Source of the DNA: JBKHJA01 sp046538375
GTDB taxonomy: Bacteria; Acidobacteriota; Aminicenantia; Aminicenantales; Aminicenantaceae
Reading direction: 5' to 3'
DNA length: 7,206 nt
Assembly: GCA_046538375.1 (NCBI GenBank)
Contig: JBKHJA010000115.1
Span: forward strand, 1 to 7,206
The position numbers and the translations under genes were made by a program. The notes under the pieces were generated by a model that saw nothing but the letters and a program-made list of their open reading frames with translations, ran no database searches and was not told the origin of the DNA. Positions within the stretch are counted from its first letter, which is position 1; the number at the start of each line of letters is the position of its first letter. Of this stretch, positions 5,862 to 7,206 are shown piece after piece.

Positions 5862-6902
5862 TCAATCCGCTTCTTCTTGGAGCTTTTTGGCTTCTTCTCC
5901 GCTGGCCAGTTCCAGCTTATCCGAGAATTTATCCAGGCGTTTTTCTGCCTCATCAAATTTGCTCTTGGCGTTGCCCAGGTGGGAGCCCAGGATCTGAAAG
6001 TCCTTTTTGAACCGTCCCAGATCTCCCTGGAGGCGGGCTAAGGCCTGGAAAATGGACCGGGCTGATTTTTCGATATGAAGCCCTTTGAGTCCCAGGACAA
6101 TGACCTGCAGATAGGCAAAGAACGAATTGGGGGAAACAGGAATCACTCTTTTCTGGATGGCATAAGAAAAAATACTTCTTTCCTCACCAAAGCTCTCATC
6201 CTTGAGAATGGATTCATAATAGATGTTCTCAGCCGGGATGTACATAAGGGCAAAGTCATAGGTCCCTTCATCCGGGAGGATATATTTATCTGATATCCAA
6301 TCGATATGTCTTTTAACGTCAGAGATGAATCTTTTTCGCAGCCCCTGTTTGACTTTGCCGTCTTCCTCTTCAAGGTATTTCTTAAAATTTTCCAGAGGGA
6401 ATTTAGAGTCGATGGGAACAATGTTTTTCCCGATTTTGACGATGGCATCCACGGTCTCGCCGCTTTTGAATTTATACTGGAGGGCGTAATGAGCGGGAGA
6501 GAATATTTCTGCCAGGAGATCTCCCAGGAAGAGCTCGCCCAGGCCGCCGCGGAATTTGGGAGCCCGCAGCAAATTTTCCAGGTTGGAGATGTTTCTGGCC
6601 TTATCCAGGACCTCTCTGGTCACCTCTTCCATTTTTCCTAAGTCTTTCTTGACATCACCCAGAGTGGTGCCGATGGTGCCTGTTGTTTTCTGGAACTGGC
6701 TGCTCATGCTCTGCAGGTTCTGGTTGAGGCTCTGGGTGAGCTGTCCGATCTGCTGCTGCATAAGGGTAAGGGGCTGATTTTCGGCCTGGGTGCGCTTGAC
6801 TTCGTCAATTTTGGAGGCGGTGCTTTTCAAAGTCCAAAGAAGGGAAACGAAGAGGAGAAGGATAACAGCCGCAAACAGGATCAAGAAAAGATTCAAATTC
6901 AT
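5862..6902 (-). CDS. rmuC: DNA recombination protein RmuC homologue
   Basis: The product is 346 residues from the ATG at 6902 (a TTG at 6917 would add five). RmuC proteins are linked to limiting inversions and rearrangements at repeats and contain a restriction-endonuclease-like fold. Here residues about 2-23 form an N-terminal membrane anchor. Residues about 28-110 are a Gln/Lys-rich coiled coil. The nuclease-like core follows: GLGELFLGDLL (about 120-130) with Glu123, VDAIVKIG with Asp152, and PIDSKFPLENF with Asp165-Ser-Lys167, matching the PD-(D/E)xK pattern. MYIPAENIYYESIL (about 220-233) and VIPVSPNSFFAYLQ (about 253-266) are further family blocks. A C-terminal coiled coil (about 290-345) ends in Lys/Glu-rich sequence. 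The protein is shorter than the E. coli homologue (about 475 residues), mainly in the coiled-coil parts. I chose the ATG because the promoter at 6929-6957 predicts transcription starting near 6922, too close to the TTG; the Shine-Dalgarno match (GGA) is weak for either. Confidence 0.92.
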   Translation of the reverse strand: MNLNLFLILFAAVILLLFVSLLWTLKSTASKIDEVKRTQAENQPLTLMQQQIGQLTQSLNQNLQSMSSQFQKTTGTIGTTLGDVKKDLGKMEEVTREVLDKARNISNLENLLRAPKFRGGLGELFLGDLLAEIFSPAHYALQYKFKSGETVDAIVKIGKNIVPIDSKFPLENFKKYLEEEDGKVKQGLRKRFISDVKRHIDWISDKYILPDEGTYDFALMYIPAENIYYESILKDESFGEERSIFSYAIQKRVIPVSPNSFFAYLQVIVLGLKGLHIEKSARSIFQALARLQGDLGRFKKDFQILGSHLGNAKSKFDEAEKRLDKFSDKLELASGEEAKKLQEEAD

Positions 6903-6928
6903 GAAGATTCCATCCAATCTTTTTTGCC

Positions 6929-6957
6929 ATTATAAAAGAAAATCTTTCCTCTGTCCA
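6929..6957 (-). promoter_or_regulatory. Sigma70-like promoter for rmuC
   Basis: On the minus strand the -35 box TGGACA (6957-6952, five of six) and a perfect -10 box TATAAT (6934-6929) are separated by exactly 17 bases. Transcription would begin near 6922, giving a leader of about 20 bases to the ATG at 6902. Confidence 0.65.
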
Positions 6958-6969
6958 AATCCCGCATTG

Positions 6970-7024
6970 AATCATGCAAGATGTTACCGAATAGTGAGCG
7001 ACTAAATCATATAAAATGTAACCG
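6970..7024. repeat. Two imperfect 20-bp direct repeats with 35-base period
   Basis: AATCATGCAAGATGTTACCG (6970-6989) and AATCATATAAAATGTAACCG (7005-7024) match at 16 of 20 positions and lie 35 bases apart. They sit directly upstream of the rmuC promoter. They could be paired protein-binding sites or the eroded edge of a mobile element; nothing in the sequence decides between these. Confidence 0.45.
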
Positions 7025-7045
7025 CACTTCGAGAGAATGGAGGTT

Positions 7046-7179
7046 AAAGAGAAAAGAAGGGGGTCGGGCCCGGATATTTCTTTTATTTTCAATAAAATAG
7101 CCTGATATTTTGGAAAAGAGAAAAGAAGGGGGTCGGGCCCGGATATTTCTTTTATTTTCAATAAAATAGCCTGATATTT
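7046..7179. repeat. Perfect 65-bp tandem duplication with a 4-base spacer
   Basis: Bases 7046-7110 and 7115-7179 are identical over 65 positions, separated by TGGA, so the period is 69. Each unit has an A/G-rich start, a GC-rich core centred on the 8-bp palindrome CGGGCCCG, and an A/T-rich half with the dyad TTTTATT-TTC-AATAAAA (7081-7097 in copy 1). Because 69 is a multiple of three, a minus-strand frame passes through both copies and repeats the peptide KIKEISGPDPLLFS, but that frame overlaps the start of rmuC and has no sign of being a gene. The identity of the copies implies recent duplication or conversion. Together with 6903-7045 this accounts for the gene-free right end; 7180-7206 shows nothing further. 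Confidence 0.9.
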
Positions 7180-7206
7180 CCACAGATTTTATCCCCTAAA
7201 GTGAGA

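Noticed and set aside
6805..7161. Minus-strand 118-codon frame spanning the tandem repeat and overlapping the 5' end of rmuC
   Set aside because: It overlaps a well-supported RmuC N-terminus and its promoter out of frame, its apparent peptide repeat comes from the DNA repeat, and the rest matches nothing.

Overview
The window looks like a chromosomal segment from a Gram-negative-type bacterium of intermediate GC content. Protein-coding genes lie on both strands. There is a lipoprotein with a lipobox, a second exported protein, AT-rich intergenic DNA with sigma70-like promoters, and no sign of plasmid, phage or CRISPR functions. The mix of an exported repeat protein, a sulfatase remnant and short dispersed-looking DNA repeats would suit an environmental lineage such as Candidatus Aminicenantes. 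That placement is a guess from general style and no marker gene here proves it.

Layout. Positions 1-53 are the 3' part of a tRNA-Arg (anticodon TCG) cut by the window edge; 54-210 holds nothing I can name. A minus-strand block runs from about 2786 down to 211. In transcription order it contains a promoter, an exported 204-residue protein of unknown function (2711-2097), a decayed sulfatase gene (2063-1772) and a 480-residue lipoprotein predicted to fold as a seven-bladed beta-propeller (1653-211). A plus-strand block follows: a tiny excisionase/MerR-like helix-turn-helix protein (3085-3282) and a GNAT acetyltransferase (3422-3937), each with its own recognisable promoter. A possible terminator comes next, then a two-gene ABC-2 exporter operon of DrrA/DrrB type (4078-5837) whose genes overlap by 4 bases. 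Convergent to it is rmuC (6902-5862), with a good promoter at 6929-6957. The last 300 bases, upstream of rmuC, hold two families of short direct repeats. One is a perfect 65-bp sequence present twice in tandem.

How the genes fit together. The exporter ATPase and permease clearly form one machine, substrate unknown. The lipoprotein and the 204-residue protein are both envelope or surface proteins and flank what was once a secreted sulfatase, so this strand may have served a surface or polysaccharide-related role. That is inference. The HTH protein and the acetyltransferase are adjacent but have separate promoters, so a functional link is not shown. RmuC is a housekeeping-type recombination protein.

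I did not find a convincing new multi-gene system. The most informative signals are the sulfatase pseudogene, in which two conserved blocks are joined out of frame at what looks like a microhomology deletion, and the tandem 65-bp repeat next to rmuC.
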